Positions 33,064 to 42,796 of a stretch of 64,000 nt of DNA are shown here, in pieces. The DNA is from UBA1731 sp964567665 (GTDB lineage Bacteria; Verrucomicrobiota; Kiritimatiellia; RFP12; UBA1067), in the NCBI GenBank assembly GCA_964567665.1, contig CAZMNN010000002.1:44898-108897 (forward strand). Reading direction: 5' to 3'. Within the stretch, counting starts at the first letter, position 1. Each line of letters opens with the position of its first letter. The notes under the pieces are model-generated. The model saw nothing but the letters and a program-made list of their open reading frames with translations. It was not told the origin of the DNA and did no database searches. The translations under genes were made by a program, and so were the position numbers.

Positions 33064-35955
33064 TTACCGCACACCCGCAACGGTGCGGGTGTACGTGCCT
33101 GCGGCAAGCCTTTCCTGTGCGCCGCCGGGAATCTTGACCGTGGCCGTCGTGTTGGCCGGTATCGTGAACGTCCACGTCCACTTGCCGTCATCGCCGTACG
33201 ACCACGCCGAACGAATCTTGCCGTAAGGTGAATCGAATTCCGCATCAACGCTGCCCATGCGGCGGTCTGGAATCGGCGCAAGCGTGAACTGCCTGAAGCC
33301 GCCGCCCTCTCCCGGACGGATTCCCGCCATCGTGCCGTACATCCACGACAGCACAGCGCCGTACGCATAGTGGTTGAACGAGTTCATGCCCGCCGGGCCG
33401 AATCCCGTATCCTTCACGTACGAGTTCCAGCGCTCCCATATCGTCGTCGCACCCTGATCTACGGAATAGAGCCACGAGGGATTCTTGTGCTGAAGAAGAA
33501 GCGTGTACGCCATCTCCGGCGCCGCCACGTCGTACGTCACCGTATCCATCAGGATCGACGTTCCGAGAAAGCCAGTCTGCAGGCAGTCTCCGTGATCTCT
33601 GAAGTTTTTGAGAAGTGCGGCCTTCGTCGCGGCAACCGCCTCCGGCTTGACGAGAAGCCCAAGCTTGAGCGCGAAAAGCGCAGGCGTCTGCATATCGCGG
33701 AAGAGCGGCAGGAGCAGTCCATCCCCGGCGATGAAGTTCTTGCGGAGGTACGCAAGCGCCTCATCGGACATCTTGCGGAACGCCGCCGCATCGGCGTCCC
33801 TGCCTGTCGCCTTTGCCATCTCCGCCATCATCCTCGAATCCCACAGCCAGTAGCATCCGCCGAGATAGCGCCAGTACGTCTGCGCGTCGGCTTTGGGACG
33901 CTGCTTGCCGTCCGGCCCGTTCTCGAACGCACCGCCGCCGCACGATTCGAGTTTCTCGTAGCTGAGCCAGTCCGCCCACTGATACGCCATCGCCTGCTTC
34001 GACGTGAACTTCATGTCCGCAATCAGCTTCATGTACCGCTTCATCGACTCCCAGTTCTCGTCCACGATCTGCGCATCGCCGAAATGCCGCCATATCACGT
34101 ACGGCACGATGATTCCCGCATCGGCCCATCCAAGGCGGTGCTGCGCTTCGCTTCCGTACTGCGCCTCCGGCGCAACGCCGGTGTAGGAGCCGTCAGCGTG
34201 CTGCGTATCGCGCACGTCACGCATCCACTTCACGAGGAATCCGTAGGTGTCGGCGTTGAACGCGCCCGCGTTCGCGAACACCTGCGTGTCGGCCGTCCAG
34301 CCGAGGCGCTCGTTGCGCTGCGGACAGTCCGTCGGAACGGAAAGGTAGTTGGAGTACTGCCCCCACAGCACGTTCGAGATCAACTTGTTCACGTCGGCGA
34401 CGCCGGTCGTGAGGTGTCCGGTCTCCATTGACTTCCGGATGGACGTCACCGGAACCGACCTGATCTTGAATATCTTGACCTTGCCGGTTGCCGTAATCGA
34501 TACGTAGCGGTAGCCGAAGAACGTGAACTCGGGATGGTAGCTCTCCACTCCGTTCCCGGCGAACGTGTAGTTCAGCGTCGTTTTCGCCTGACGGTAGTTG
34601 GTGGTGTATATCGAACCTTCCGGCCCGTCGCAGCGGCGGCTCTTGGCGCCGTTGCCGTCGTTCAGCATCTCTGCGGGGCGCATCGTGAGCGTGGTGCCGG
34701 ACGCCGCCGAAAACTCGAACGACGGTACGGCGGCGGCGTTCTGCGCGAAGTCGACGATAAGCGTCTCTCCGGCGTCAAGTTCAATCACGTCGCCGTCCTT
34801 GTAGCTTCTCTGCTTCCGTACCGTGCCGAATTCATCCTTCTTGACGCCATCCACGCCCTTCCACACGTACATCTCGACCGGGTTGAGGGAAAGGTCGGTG
34901 CGCAAGGCAATCGGCGAGCCCTCCATCGGGTAGATGCAGCCCTTGAACTCGCTGTTGACCTCGGAGGCCTTGAATCCTGCCGGTTTCGCCTGCTTCATCC
35001 AGTCGATTGAGATACGGGCGTCGTAGTCCTCGCCATCAAAGATAGCGGCGCGGATCACCGGCCCGCCGACACGCGAAAGCCACGATTCGTCAGTTCCGAC
35101 ACGCTTTTCCGTTCCGTCGTCGTAGCGGAGCACGAGTTGGGCGCGGAACGCACTCTTCTTTCCGAAGAATCCAACGATCTTGTCACGCCACCATCCTGCG
35201 GACACCTGCGCCGCGAACGTGTTGGAGGCATCGGCCCGGACGTCAATCATGTGCGTGACGTCATACGTGAACGAATGTTTGGTCTTGCCGCCATGCGTGA
35301 AGCCAGGCTTGAGGAAGTTCCGGAACGTTTTGCCGGAGCATCCGCACTTGCGCGAGACTGGCTGCCCGTTCACATAGGCCTCGAATACGCCAAGACCGGT
35401 CACCGTCCAGAACGCCTCCTTCACGGATTTGCCGTTCGCAACGCTTTTCACAAAGCATGATGTGCCGTCCTCCGCCTCCTGCTTGTTTCCTGCGGACGAC
35501 GGACGCACCTTGGAATCCACCGCCGAAATCCACTTTGAGCCATCCCAGTCCTTCGCAGAGAGAAGCCCCGTCTCGAAGAAGCCGCGCCCCGGCTCAAGCC
35601 ATGTGCCGCTCTCGTCGCACACGCTCACCGTCCAGAAATAGCGCTGTGCGCTCTTCAGCGCTGCGCCCGCGTATTTTATTCCGACAGATTCTCCGGACTG
35701 CACATCGCCCGACTGCCACACCGGCGCACCGTCCGGAGCGCCCTCCCGCACTTCAATCCTGTACGCCTTCTGACTTGCACCGCTTCTGCCGCTCTCCATC
35801 TTCCAGGAGAACGTCGGCTTTGCCGAAATGTCGGATGGCGCCGTAAGATGGTTGACCTTCAGCCCGGCCACTGCCGCACCGTCTGCGCAGAACCGCCCTG
35901 CGCATCCGGACAATGCCGCCGCAGCGCACAGAATAATCATGCTCTTCGTTTTCAT
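33064..35955 (-). CDS. Secreted lipoprotein alpha-L-rhamnosidase (GH78)
   Basis: 963 residues. The signal sequence ends in a lipobox LSGC with Cys18, so it is probably a lipoprotein. The N-terminal Fn3-like and beta-sandwich domains (KPTFSWKMESGRSG, AYRIEVRE) precede an (alpha/alpha)6 barrel with the GH78 signature DCPQRNERLGWTAD near residue 540 and WADWLSYEKLE. It removes terminal alpha-L-rhamnose from plant or bacterial glycans or flavonoid glycosides. A TGC-TATAAT promoter and an AGGAG site precede the ATG. Dedicated rhamnose catabolism genes are not nearby. Confidence 0.93.
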   Translation of the reverse strand: MKTKSMIILCAAAALSGCAGRFCADGAAVAGLKVNHLTAPSDISAKPTFSWKMESGRSGASQKAYRIEVREGAPDGAPVWQSGDVQSGESVGIKYAGAALKSAQRYFWTVSVCDESGTWLEPGRGFFETGLLSAKDWDGSKWISAVDSKVRPSSAGNKQEAEDGTSCFVKSVANGKSVKEAFWTVTGLGVFEAYVNGQPVSRKCGCSGKTFRNFLKPGFTHGGKTKHSFTYDVTHMIDVRADASNTFAAQVSAGWWRDKIVGFFGKKSAFRAQLVLRYDDGTEKRVGTDESWLSRVGGPVIRAAIFDGEDYDARISIDWMKQAKPAGFKASEVNSEFKGCIYPMEGSPIALRTDLSLNPVEMYVWKGVDGVKKDEFGTVRKQRSYKDGDVIELDAGETLIVDFAQNAAAVPSFEFSAASGTTLTMRPAEMLNDGNGAKSRRCDGPEGSIYTTNYRQAKTTLNYTFAGNGVESYHPEFTFFGYRYVSITATGKVKIFKIRSVPVTSIRKSMETGHLTTGVADVNKLISNVLWGQYSNYLSVPTDCPQRNERLGWTADTQVFANAGAFNADTYGFLVKWMRDVRDTQHADGSYTGVAPEAQYGSEAQHRLGWADAGIIVPYVIWRHFGDAQIVDENWESMKRYMKLIADMKFTSKQAMAYQWADWLSYEKLESCGGGAFENGPDGKQRPKADAQTYWRYLGGCYWLWDSRMMAEMAKATGRDADAAAFRKMSDEALAYLRKNFIAGDGLLLPLFRDMQTPALFALKLGLLVKPEAVAATKAALLKNFRDHGDCLQTGFLGTSILMDTVTYDVAAPEMAYTLLLQHKNPSWLYSVDQGATTIWERWNSYVKDTGFGPAGMNSFNHYAYGAVLSWMYGTMAGIRPGEGGGFRQFTLAPIPDRRMGSVDAEFDSPYGKIRSAWSYGDDGKWTWTFTIPANTTATVKIPGGAQERLAAGTYTRTVAGVR

Positions 35956-36027
35956 GTCGCTCCTGTTCCCTGTTGTTGTCTACGATTGTCGGCTCATAGG
36001 CAAACCACCCCTCACCAACTGCCGCAG

Positions 36028-36036
36028 ATTATAGCA
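36028..36036 (-). promoter_or_regulatory. Extended -10 promoter of the rhamnosidase gene
   Basis: Minus strand TGC-TATAAT, about 72 bases before the ATG at 35955. The leader holds an AGGAG ribosome site just before the ATG. No -35 match at the expected distance. Confidence 0.6.
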
Positions 36037-36063
36037 AATGCTCAGCCATGTGCGGAATGCCTG

Positions 36064-38520
36064 TCACGTCTTTGGACGTACACGACGCGTCGCAGTCGCC
36101 GCAAACGGATCCTCCGGCCAGTAATGCTTCGGATATCGCCCTCTCAGATCCTTCCGGACAAGTGGATATCCCTCCCTCCAGAAATTGGCGAGATCTTTCG
36201 TGATCTGCACCGGACGCTGCGCCGGCGAAAGCAGTCTCATCACGACCGGCACTTTGCCGCCGGCGACTTTCGGTGTTTCCATCATGCCGAAGCACTCCTG
36301 AAGCCGCACTTCGCAGAACGGGCCGTCCGCCTCATAGCGGATCTTCATCTCCGAACCCGACGCAACCTTCATCGTCGCCGGTGCGAGCGCATCCAGTTCG
36401 CGCCTGTCGTGTCCGCACTCCATGAGCGCGAAGTCAAGCGCTGCCGCCATGTCCAAACGTTCAAGGTGCGTCCACCGCGTCATGCCGTGCACAAATCCGC
36501 CAAGCCATCCATCAAGATTGGCGGCGATCCCTTCATCTGAGACGTCCGGCCACGGATCAGGCGCATCCGGCATAGCCCTGCGAAGAAAGCATATGCGCGA
36601 CTGCATCCGTCGCGCCTCTTTCGTCCAGCTCGGAAGGTTCTCCACACCCTTCCGCCGTATGCCGTCGAACAGAGCCTCCCGCACCGCCTCATCGGATACA
36701 TCGCCATCCACGCAATCATGTTCTTCAATCACCATCCTGCCGAGCAGACGCCTGTGCACAGCCTTCACCGCCTCCGTCCGCCTGTCCCAGCAGCAGCTCA
36801 TCTCATCGCGAATCATATCCGCGAACAGCTCCTCTATTGCCTCCCGCGCTATCGGAACGGCAAGGCGTATGCGGGCATCGCCGCCGCGATCGTCAAGGTC
36901 GCAGCACACGAGATATTCCTCACGGGAAAGCGGCTCGGACTTTTCAAGGTACGCCCCGCGTCCTCCGCTCAGCTGAAACGATCCGTTTCCGCGATTCTTC
37001 CCGATGCGATCTGGAAAAGCGTACGCTAAAGCCTCGCCGACATCAAGCCCGCGCCGCTCGTTGCCGCACATCCTTGCCCATCTCCGCGCAAGCTCCTTCA
37101 TGCGCGGCGTAGGGCGCACGTCCCGGATGTCGATCACGCCATGCGGCGCCCCTTCCTCTATTATCGCCGCAAGCTCCGCCGCACCGGACATCGCCATCAT
37201 GTTGGCAAGCCTCGGATGCGCGGCGAAACGCGCCATGCGCCGCCCCGCATCCGTGATGCGCCCATCTCCGTCAAGCGCTCCGAGCATTTTAAGAAGCGCA
37301 ATGGCGTTTGCCCATCCGGCCTCGGATGGCGGAGTGAGCCACGGCAGCCCATCGATGCGCACCGTCCCCCAGAGCGCGGCGGACAGCGCCGTAGGCGCCA
37401 GATCGGCATAGTCTATCTCCGGCGGCATCGCCGGCGGGCGCATCGCATCTTCGCGCTCCGTCCAAAGCCTGAGGCACAGTCCGGGGCGCACACGTCCGGC
37501 ACGCCCCCGACGCTGTTCGGCGCGGTCACGCGTGAGTGGCAGAGTCTCCAATCTGCTCATGCCGCTTGCCGCCGAAAACCTGCTCACTCGCATAAGCCCC
37601 GAATCTACCACCACGGTTATCCCCGGTATCGTCAACGAAGTCTCCGCTATCGACGTCGCCAGTATCACGCGGCGGCGTCCGCCGTCGTGGGGGCTGACTG
37701 CATAGTCCTGATCCTCCTTCGGCATCGCGCCGTACAGCGGCAGCACCTCAACGCCCGACACCGCCGCTTCGCCGTTCTTCAGATCCTCTTCGCACCGTCT
37801 TATCTCCCCCTCGCCCGGAAGAAAGCACAGGATGTCGCCTTCGTGCGTTTCAGAAAGGGCGCGTCGCACCGCACCTGCCGCCCGCGCCCATGCCGGTGCG
37901 GAGGACTGCACCTGAAGATAGCGCGTCTCCACGGGGAATATCCGCGCCTCAGCCGTATGCACGTCGGCGTCACCGAGATGTTCTGCGATCTTCGCGGTGT
38001 CAAGCGTGGCGGACATCACCAGCAGACGAAGGTCGGGACGTAAAACCCGCCGCACGTCCAACGCCATCGCAAATCCGAGATCGCACTGAAGCGACCGCTC
38101 GTGGAACTCGTCGAAGATTACAAGCCCCACGTCCGAAAGTTCAGGGTCGTTGAGCAGACGCTGCGTGAGCAGCCCCTCCGTCACTATCTCAAGCCTTGTC
38201 CTGGACGATACCTTTCGTTCCAGCCTGACCGCATACCCAACCGTTCCGCCGACAGGCTCTCCAAGCGCCGCCGCAATGTACGCCGCAGAGCCGCGGGCGG
38301 CAAGACGGCGTGGTTCAAGCATCAGTATCTTCTTCCCGCCGAGCCAAGAAGAGCCAAGAAGAGCTGGCGGCACACAGGTCGTCTTTCCGCTTCCGGGCGG
38401 AGCGCGAAGCACCACGTCACGGTTGGCGGCCAACGACGCCGAGATGGCCGGAATCACGTCCTCTACGGGAAAACGCCCCACGGAAAAGGCTCCATCCTCA
38501 GATGCGGCCATCGGCGGCAA
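36064..38520 (-). CDS. hrpB: ATP-dependent helicase HrpB
   Basis: 818 residues. DEAH-box helicase motifs run in order: PPGSGKTT (41-48), DEFHERS in place of DEAH (137-143), VMSATLDT, SIAETSLTIPGI and QRRGRAGR, followed by the HrpB C-terminal domain. The DEFH variant is normal for HrpB. Its physiological role is poorly defined. It overlaps the end of rnc by 23 bases and is the last gene of the gltA-argJ-nadK-rnc run. Confidence 0.95.
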   Translation of the reverse strand: MPPMAASEDGAFSVGRFPVEDVIPAISASLAANRDVVLRAPPGSGKTTCVPPALLGSSWLGGKKILMLEPRRLAARGSAAYIAAALGEPVGGTVGYAVRLERKVSSRTRLEIVTEGLLTQRLLNDPELSDVGLVIFDEFHERSLQCDLGFAMALDVRRVLRPDLRLLVMSATLDTAKIAEHLGDADVHTAEARIFPVETRYLQVQSSAPAWARAAGAVRRALSETHEGDILCFLPGEGEIRRCEEDLKNGEAAVSGVEVLPLYGAMPKEDQDYAVSPHDGGRRRVILATSIAETSLTIPGITVVVDSGLMRVSRFSAASGMSRLETLPLTRDRAEQRRGRAGRVRPGLCLRLWTEREDAMRPPAMPPEIDYADLAPTALSAALWGTVRIDGLPWLTPPSEAGWANAIALLKMLGALDGDGRITDAGRRMARFAAHPRLANMMAMSGAAELAAIIEEGAPHGVIDIRDVRPTPRMKELARRWARMCGNERRGLDVGEALAYAFPDRIGKNRGNGSFQLSGGRGAYLEKSEPLSREEYLVCCDLDDRGGDARIRLAVPIAREAIEELFADMIRDEMSCCWDRRTEAVKAVHRRLLGRMVIEEHDCVDGDVSDEAVREALFDGIRRKGVENLPSWTKEARRMQSRICFLRRAMPDAPDPWPDVSDEGIAANLDGWLGGFVHGMTRWTHLERLDMAAALDFALMECGHDRRELDALAPATMKVASGSEMKIRYEADGPFCEVRLQECFGMMETPKVAGGKVPVVMRLLSPAQRPVQITKDLANFWREGYPLVRKDLRGRYPKHYWPEDPFAATATRRVRPKT

Positions 38521-39178
38521 GCTTCGCGAGCAGGGCAGTCGCCGCGTCTATCTCGGCCTGCCTCTGCGACACCGCAGTCGCCGTGGCGCTCCCGAAACCG
38601 GGCACGGACACAGTGATCGTGACCGTCGGCGCGTGAGGCGGGCCGTACACGGAGTTGACCGTGTACACAGGGCGACGAGACGGCTTCGTAAGCTTCTGCG
38701 AAAGTATCTGGAGATGGCCCTTCGGATTGTCCCTCCACCTGTTGAGTTCCTCGTCCACCGGAAGCTCTAAACGGCGGAACACCGCACGCGCAGAATCAAG
38801 TCCGCCGTCAAGCCATACGGCGCCCATCACCGCCTCCATCGCATCCGCAAGCACCTTGGAGTTTGGCGCTATCGGCGCCGCGCCGACGTTGCGCCGAAGG
38901 AACCGCCTGATGCCGATCCGCTCTGCCACCGACGCCAGAGCCGCACCGGAGACGAGATGGGTGCGGCGCACGGTGAGGGAGCCTTCCTGCTCCTCCGGAT
39001 AGGCGGAGAACACAGCCTCCGCGCTCAACAGCCCAAACACTGCATCGCCAAGAAACTCAAGGCGCTGGTTGTCCTTCAACTCCGGATGATCCATCCGGCA
39101 CGCAGGGGCGTTGAGCGCCCGCTGAAGCAGCGCCGCATCCCTGAATTCATATCCCAGCATCGACTCAAGCTCTGTCAT
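38498..39178 (-). CDS. rnc: Ribonuclease III
   Basis: 226 residues. The catalytic domain has the signature NQRLEFLGDAV with Glu41 and Asp45, and ADAMEAVMGA with Asp112 and Glu115, all four metal ligands. The C-terminal double-stranded RNA-binding domain (NPKGHLQILSQKL to the end) is present. It processes rRNA precursors and other double-stranded RNA. It starts 12 bases after nadK and overlaps hrpB by 23 bases. Confidence 0.96.
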   Translation of the reverse strand: MTELESMLGYEFRDAALLQRALNAPACRMDHPELKDNQRLEFLGDAVFGLLSAEAVFSAYPEEQEGSLTVRRTHLVSGAALASVAERIGIRRFLRRNVGAAPIAPNSKVLADAMEAVMGAVWLDGGLDSARAVFRRLELPVDEELNRWRDNPKGHLQILSQKLTKPSRRPVYTVNSVYGPPHAPTVTITVSVPGFGSATATAVSQRQAEIDAATALLAKLAADGRI

Positions 39179-39190
39179 CTGAACACGCTT

Positions 39191-39976
39191 TCATTTGAAG
39201 GACGATCCCGACCATCCGAGCTTTCTCGTAAGGACTTCGTACGGATTCACGCCGTCAAGCTCTATCAGCGGAACCGTGACGTCCGCCTTCTCTACCGTAA
39301 GGCTTTCGCCGGGGGAGATTGTTCCGATGGGATGTCCATCCGCAAACACCGATGGCTCGTCTCCGCGTTCACGCACCTCGACCGACACCTCCATCTTCGC
39401 GGTGTCCCTCAGCACGAGCGGACGCGACGACAGCGCATGTGGGCACACCGGCGTGACAACCACCGACTGCGAATTCGGCATCAACACCGGGCCGCCGGCG
39501 GCGAGCGAATACGCCGTAGAACCTGTCGGCGTCGCTATCACAAGACCGTCGGCGACGAATCGCGTGGCGCGTTCGCCATCCACCGCGAAGTTCAGCCTGA
39601 TCGCATGTCCGGAAACGCCGCGAGAAACGACTACATCGTTCAGTGCATTGACCCCGCGCACCTTCAACGCCGTACGGCGCGAGACGGCGAACCGCTCCTC
39701 GGAGAGAGCCTTTATCGCCTCGTCGAAATGCGTCTCCTCCACGGATGCGAGATAGCCGAGCGAACCGAGATTCAGCCCAAGCAGAGGGATCCCCGGAAAA
39801 AGGTGCACGGCGGAAAGCATCGTCCCGTCGCCGCCGAGGACGACAATGGCGTCAGGGTTCCCGGAAGAGGCGTCAACCACTGCGATTCCGCATTGGCGGG
39901 CGACTTCCGAAAGCCGCTCCTTGACTGCGCCGGACGACGCTTTCGTGGCGTTTACGTGGAATGCAATCGATTTCAT
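39191..39976 (-). CDS. nadK: NAD kinase
   Basis: 261 residues from the ATG at 39976. The frame is open far upstream, but that part would overlap the EF-hand gene and encodes nothing recognisable. GGDGTML (48-54), LNLGSLGYL and TPTGSTAYSLAAGGP are the NAD-kinase signatures. It phosphorylates NAD to NADP with ATP. It starts 5 bases after the EF-hand gene and is followed 12 bases later by rnc. Confidence 0.95.
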   Translation of the reverse strand: MKSIAFHVNATKASSGAVKERLSEVARQCGIAVVDASSGNPDAIVVLGGDGTMLSAVHLFPGIPLLGLNLGSLGYLASVEETHFDEAIKALSEERFAVSRRTALKVRGVNALNDVVVSRGVSGHAIRLNFAVDGERATRFVADGLVIATPTGSTAYSLAAGGPVLMPNSQSVVVTPVCPHALSSRPLVLRDTAKMEVSVEVRERGDEPSVFADGHPIGTISPGESLTVEKADVTVPLIELDGVNPYEVLTRKLGWSGSSFK

Positions 39977-39981
39977 CCGTC

Positions 39982-41514
39982 TCAGACGCGACTGGTGAAC
40001 CTTCTGGCGAGCTTCTGCGAGAAGCGGAGCGGACGGTTCACCGCCCACCCGCAGGCGTTCAGCACTGCACCGATATCGCGACGCCGCAGCTTGAACCATG
40101 CAAGGATTACGCTTGGAAGAGACACGGCAAGCACCACAAGGACAACCCCTATCGCAGTCTTCCACCACGGAAGTCCGGCTATCACTCCGGCAAGCCCCGC
40201 AAGCGCGGCGCCGACCATGCCGATTCCGATTCCGAGAGCCGCCACGGAACTTGCGAGGGCCGCACCTTGCGATGACGGATCTGCCGCCTTGGCGTCCGGC
40301 TTCGCCGCAGCACCGGTACTGGCCTTGGCGATGGAGTCGGAGACACCTCCGACAGATTTCGTCTGGGCGTCCCCAATGAACTTCCTGATCTGTCCGCCGA
40401 TCATTTCGCCGAGTTTGCGCCACGGCGCCCAGAAAGCCTCAAGCAACGACACCTGCGCCAGCACCACCTTCGTGATTGTCGCATCCCAGGCGATGCCATC
40501 GCGATCATAGAAAAGGCCGTTCCGCCCTGCGTACAGCGGAACGGTAAGACCGGCCGTGACCACTGCACACGCGAAGCGCGGCGCAGATCCGCTGCGCGTC
40601 AATTTCAGGTAGACGATGCAGCAGTCTGAACGCTCCGCGAGCGCGGCGTGTGCGGCCTCGTTTTCCACATGGAAGCAGAGGCGGCATTCGCGACCGTCGA
40701 TGAACAGGGTGCCGGTAAGGTACATTGCATCAAGACTGCCGTCGTACAGCCTGTCCTGATTCACAAAGTTCCTGAGATATTCGAGAAGGTGCATCCTGTA
40801 CCGGACAGTGCGCTCCTCATCCTCAAGCACACCCTTTGCGGCGGCATTCATCACCGGCTTGGACGCAAGCCACGCCCGATACGGTGCGAATGCGGACTTT
40901 ACCTTCATGTAGTCCGCCCGCCTGAGTTCCCTTACGTCGCCGATGATCGGCTTCGCCGCCTTGACTGCGAACGCGGCGATTGCATCGGAGAATCGCGGAT
41001 TGATGTTGCCGTCAAGCGGAAGCGTCCGCTCAGGGCCTTCCATCAAGAGCGGCGCATCCTCCGGCGGAGTGAAGAACGCATCAAGCACCGGCTCGACCGC
41101 CGCAAGTGCGGCGCTGCCATCCGCCGTCGCGTCGGCAAGCGGCAGAATGGATGCGTCGTTCACCGGTGCGGTCTCCCAGTCCCGCATCGCCGTCTTCTCC
41201 GCGTCGGACGGCTCTACCTTCGCGAGGTCTGCGAGTTTCGCGGAGATGTCCGCAAGCCGCTTTTCGTCCTCCGGATCCTTGCGAAACAGCGCATCGAGAT
41301 CCACTCCCTTAGACTGAAGAAACTCGATCGCCGCAAGCACTTCCGGCACCCGTATGCGTCCGTCGCCATCCGTGTCCATCAGCTCAAGGGTGCGCCGGTC
41401 GAAACGCAATCCTGCGTTCGATGCGGAAAGCACCGCCCACCGTTTTTGGTCAAGTTCCTTCAGCCGACCTACATCTTCACCGGTCTCGATCTGCACCCGT
41501 CTGATTCTCTTCAT
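39982..41514 (-). CDS. Unknown membrane protein with one EF-hand loop
   Basis: 510 residues from an ATG with GGAGAT 5 bases upstream (an earlier in-frame start at 41565 is less likely). Residues 47-58 form a canonical 12-residue EF-hand loop, DTDGDGRIRVPE, with acidic residues at positions 1, 3, 5 and 12, so Ca2+ binding is likely. A long soluble region with no recognised domain follows. Two hydrophobic segments near residues 425-490 precede a basic tail. No signal peptide, so the large N-terminal part is probably cytoplasmic. It is embedded between argJ and nadK on the same strand. I do not recognise the family. Confidence 0.8.
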   Translation of the reverse strand: MKRIRRVQIETGEDVGRLKELDQKRWAVLSASNAGLRFDRRTLELMDTDGDGRIRVPEVLAAIEFLQSKGVDLDALFRKDPEDEKRLADISAKLADLAKVEPSDAEKTAMRDWETAPVNDASILPLADATADGSAALAAVEPVLDAFFTPPEDAPLLMEGPERTLPLDGNINPRFSDAIAAFAVKAAKPIIGDVRELRRADYMKVKSAFAPYRAWLASKPVMNAAAKGVLEDEERTVRYRMHLLEYLRNFVNQDRLYDGSLDAMYLTGTLFIDGRECRLCFHVENEAAHAALAERSDCCIVYLKLTRSGSAPRFACAVVTAGLTVPLYAGRNGLFYDRDGIAWDATITKVVLAQVSLLEAFWAPWRKLGEMIGGQIRKFIGDAQTKSVGGVSDSIAKASTGAAAKPDAKAADPSSQGAALASSVAALGIGIGMVGAALAGLAGVIAGLPWWKTAIGVVLVVLAVSLPSVILAWFKLRRRDIGAVLNACGWAVNRPLRFSQKLARRFTSRV

Positions 41515-41571
41515 GTCAAATCTCCAGTTGCACCATGTTCCGTCCGCCTTTTTCCGCGAACGCACGGTTCG

Positions 41572-42795
41572 TCATGTGGTGTAGTCGGCGTTGATGTGCA
41601 CGTACTCGGTCGAGAAGTCGCAGGTGTATATCACGGCTTCGCGTGTCGCGTTGAAGTGCAGATCCACGGTGATCGTTATTTCAGGCTCGGCGAGTTCCGC
41701 CTCCAGCTTCTTCAGCTGGACAGAATCCGCAATCTTGCCCTTCTTGTACGCCCACGTCTTGCCGTAAAAGACCTCCACGGTGTTTTCGTCTATCTTTGCG
41801 CCGGAGGCGCCAACTGCGGCAAGCACCCTGCCCCAGTTCGGATCTTTCCCGAACCAGCTCGTCTTGCAGAGCGGCGACTTCGCGATTGCGCGCGCTGCGG
41901 CCTCCGCGTCGCGCTCCGTCGCGGCGCCGGTCACTTTCACGGTCACGAATTTCGTCGCGCCCTCTCCATCCGCCGCCATCTGCTTCGCAAGCTCTGCGAC
42001 GAGCTGGATGAGCGCATCGCGGAAAAGCCTGAACGAAGCGTCGGGATGGCGTATCTCCTTGTTTCCGGCAGCGCCGGAGGCGAGGATGAACACTGAATCG
42101 TTCGTGGATTCGTCACCGTCCACCACAAGCCTGTTGAAGCCCTTGTTCACGGCGCTGCGCAGGGCGTTCCTGAGAACGCCGGGGGCGATCGCGCAGTCCG
42201 TCGTGATGAATCCGAGCATCGTGGCCATGTTCGGCTCGATCATGCCGGATCCCTTGCACATTCCGCCTATCGTGACTTCATGGCCAAGTATCTTTACCTT
42301 GACTGCGGCCTGCTTCGGCTTCGTGTCGGTCGTCATCACGGCGTGTTCAGCGTCAAGTCCGGCCTGCGGCGAAGATTCGATGCGCTGGGCCGCGTCACGC
42401 ATTCCGGCAAGCAGCTTCTTCATCGGAAGACGGCGGCCGATGACGCCCGTGGACGCAACAAACACATGGCGCGGGTCTATGTGCAGCTCTGCGGCCGTCG
42501 CCTTTACGCTCTCCACGGCGTCGCGCAGCCCGTCCGCCCCGGTGCAGGCGTTCGCTATGCCGGAGTTGGCGAGTATCGCCTGGGCCTTGCCGAACTTCGC
42601 TATCCCCCGGTCGAGCACGACCGGCGCGGCGGCAAGCGTGTTCGTCGTGAACATCGCAGCTGCGGAGCAAGGCTCGTCGGCAACGATGAGCGCAACGTCC
42701 TTCCTGTCCTTGTACTTGATCCCGGCGGCGACGCCGGCGGCGCGGAAACCCTTGGCGGAGCACACGCCCCCTTCGATTATCTCAAACTTCTGCAT
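41572..42795 (-). CDS. argJ: Bifunctional ornithine acetyltransferase / N-acetylglutamate synthase
   Basis: 407 residues, the normal length. The self-cleavage site of ArgJ is present as NMATMLGF with nucleophile Thr192, along with NSGIANACTGADG and DGDESTNDS. ArgJ recycles the acetyl group between acetylornithine and glutamate in arginine synthesis. The enzyme is made as one chain and cleaves itself before Thr192. AAGGAT lies 7 bases before the ATG, and gltA ends one base upstream. No other arg genes are in the window. Confidence 0.96.
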   Translation of the reverse strand: MQKFEIIEGGVCSAKGFRAAGVAAGIKYKDRKDVALIVADEPCSAAAMFTTNTLAAAPVVLDRGIAKFGKAQAILANSGIANACTGADGLRDAVESVKATAAELHIDPRHVFVASTGVIGRRLPMKKLLAGMRDAAQRIESSPQAGLDAEHAVMTTDTKPKQAAVKVKILGHEVTIGGMCKGSGMIEPNMATMLGFITTDCAIAPGVLRNALRSAVNKGFNRLVVDGDESTNDSVFILASGAAGNKEIRHPDASFRLFRDALIQLVAELAKQMAADGEGATKFVTVKVTGAATERDAEAAARAIAKSPLCKTSWFGKDPNWGRVLAAVGASGAKIDENTVEVFYGKTWAYKKGKIADSVQLKKLEAELAEPEITITVDLHFNATREAVIYTCDFSTEYVHINADYTT

Positions 42796-42796
42796 C

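Noticed and set aside
39976..40423. Upstream extension of the nadK frame
   Set aside because: It lies inside the EF-hand protein gene and reads as Arg-rich out-of-frame sequence; the ATG at 39976 gives a normal-length NAD kinase.
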